In this document: piece after piece, positions 6,770 to 7,545 of the stretch
How positions within the stretch are numbered: the first letter of the stretch is position 1
Layout of the letters: each line of letters starts with the position of its first letter
NCBI GenBank assembly: GCA_003567575.1
Contig: PWZG01000613.1
Coordinates: 1-7,545, forward strand
Direction of reading: 5' to 3'
DNA: 7,545 nucleotides
From: PVC group bacterium
Lineage (GTDB): Bacteria; Verrucomicrobiota; Kiritimatiellia; CAIKKV01; PXCX01
The notes under the pieces: model-generated
The model's input: the letters and a program-made list of their open reading frames with translations, nothing else
Databases searched by the model: none
Told to the model about the DNA's origin: nothing
Program-made: the position numbers and the translations under genes

Positions 6770-6789
6770 GGTGCATGGATAACCTTATT

Positions 6790-7545
6790 TTAGCGCAAGA
6801 TTATCAAAGATCCGCGTTTTAGCCAAACAATTTCGCCACCGTCCTTGATGATGGTTCCCAACGTATCCGCCGGCGGTTCCAAGTTGTTGACATAAAGGGT
6901 ATGACCAGCCAGGTTCAAGGTACTGTCGGTACACATGGTCAGATCGCGAATACGCATATCCGGCATCGTGATCCGTACGAACGCGCCGTTTTTCAACGCC
7001 AAAGCTACATCGTCGAACATGGTATCGCCGGGATTGAGGACGGCGGGAATGTCGGTATAATTATCCGAAGATTCCCCGATATGATTCTGGTCGATGATAA
7101 TTCCGCGCGACGCCGGGGACTCGAGGTAGATGGTGCCGGAGCGTCCGCCTCCCTCGCGTGGCTGATCGTCGCGCGAATAGGCTTGAAGCGTCAGATACTC
7201 GAACCCGGCGCTTTCGCGACCAATCAAGGAGATCCGTCCGCCGCCGCTGCCGTAATAAACAGAACGGACGGCGCCTTCGGTGACCGGGTTTTGGCCCGCG
7301 TCCAATACGCCGCTTCCGGTCAAGCCCCTCCCCTGGATGAAAATGGAACCGCCGGCGCCGGGCGACAATCGTTCCCAGGCCCGGCGCGTCACGCCGCGGC
7401 CGGGGTTCACCCCGCGTGCCCAGATTTGACCGTCGAGCGTGACGTCGCCGTCCGCCACCAGAAACAGCGCGCCGCCGCCACTGGGTTGACTGTAGGCGCC
7501 GCTGCCCAGGTCAACGGGTTTGAAGATCGAGCCATAGGTCGAGGA
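6790..7545 (-). CDS. Glycine-rich repetitive beta-structured surface protein, C-terminal part
   Basis: The frame is open to the right edge of the window, so the start is missing; 251 residues ending in TAA are visible. Gly-rich turns followed by short hydrophobic strands recur: SGGGALFLVADGDVTLDG (about 22-39), GAGGSIFIQG (63-72), GSGGGRISLIG (99-109) and GGGRSGTIYLE (132-142). This resembles large beta-helix or beta-roll secreted and surface proteins in which Gly-rich loops alternate with strands. The last 90 residues leave the Gly-rich pattern (DSTLNLAGHTLYVNNL, then GGEIVWLKRGSLIILR) and look like a capping domain. No PEP-CTERM, LPXTG or clear type IX sorting tail is present. Exact family and partner are unknown. 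An anchoring, adhesion or glycan-contacting role is inferred from composition only. The gene is 220 bases upstream of the propeller gene on the same strand and may or may not share its transcript. Confidence 0.75.
   Translation of the reverse strand, partial: SSTYGSIFKPVDLGSGAYSQPSGGGALFLVADGDVTLDGQIWARGVNPGRGVTRRAWERLSPGAGGSIFIQGRGLTGSGVLDAGQNPVTEGAVRSVYYGSGGGRISLIGRESAGFEYLTLQAYSRDDQPREGGGRSGTIYLESPASRGIIIDQNHIGESSDNYTDIPAVLNPGDTMFDDVALALKNGAFVRITMPDMRIRDLTMCTDSTLNLAGHTLYVNNLEPPADTLGTIIKDGGEIVWLKRGSLIILR

Larger units (their letters stand above)
6570..6789 (-). other. Leader region with in-frame upstream starts
   Basis: These 220 bases separate the stop of the glycine-rich gene from the chosen start of the propeller gene. 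The propeller frame has no stop across the region and offers ATGs at 6774-6776 and 6753-6755. These would add 69 or 62 residues rich in Arg, Gly and Pro and bury the signal peptide, which argues against them. Both have better ribosome sites than the chosen start. They could mark a short leader reading frame, or the remains of an earlier start displaced by insertion of the palindromic element at 6615-6669. No -10/-35 promoter is obvious. Confidence 0.5.

Overview
The window looks like chromosome from a moderately GC-rich bacterium of the PVC-type environmental groups (Lentisphaerota or Kiritimatiellota most likely; Planctomycetota, Hydrogenedentota or Sumerlaeota possible). This placement is inference. 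It rests on three things: a long secreted PQQ-like propeller with an inserted methyltransferase-like fold, a secreted protein joining a CBM9-like domain to a TIM-barrel-like region, and intergenic 'GGAGTGCGGGAG...' palindromic elements of a kind I associate with those groups. There is no rRNA, tRNA or phylogenetic marker gene to confirm it.

All recognisable genes lie on the minus strand, so they read from the right end of the window to the left. At the right edge (6790-7545) is the C-terminal 251 residues of a glycine-rich, repetitive, probably surface or secreted beta-structured protein whose start lies outside. A leader of about 220 bases follows (6570-6789) and holds a compact palindromic element and two good ribosome binding sites for an in-frame upstream extension. 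Next comes a 1284-residue secreted PQQ-like beta-propeller protein (2715-6569). It has a degenerate Rossmann/methyltransferase-like insert, a four-cysteine cluster and a C-terminal malectin-like domain. Six bases further on is a 714-residue secreted protein with an N-terminal CBM9-like domain and a C-terminal TIM-barrel-like domain (564-2708). Its Shine-Dalgarno sequence is made by the last two codons of the propeller gene, so the two are almost certainly one translationally coupled operon. Both carry carbohydrate-recognition-type modules, which suggests joint work on a glycan outside the cytoplasm, but no substrate can be named.

The left 563 bases have no convincing gene. They hold an 86-base cloverleaf-like palindromic element just past the operon (436-521) with an overlapping hairpin (410-437). 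They also hold a strong extended -10 promoter candidate pointing left (336-344), and a 168-base near-perfect inverted repeat at the very edge of the window (1-168). Three separate intergenic elements (1-168, 436-521, 6615-6669) share one layout, an outer inverted repeat enclosing two or more small hairpins. This is the main structure not explained by the genes.

The most unusual protein is the propeller. A SAM-methyltransferase-like fold with a glycine-rich loop sits between two propeller halves of a protein with a signal peptide, where free SAM is not expected. I see no defence system, CRISPR array, integrase or transposase here.
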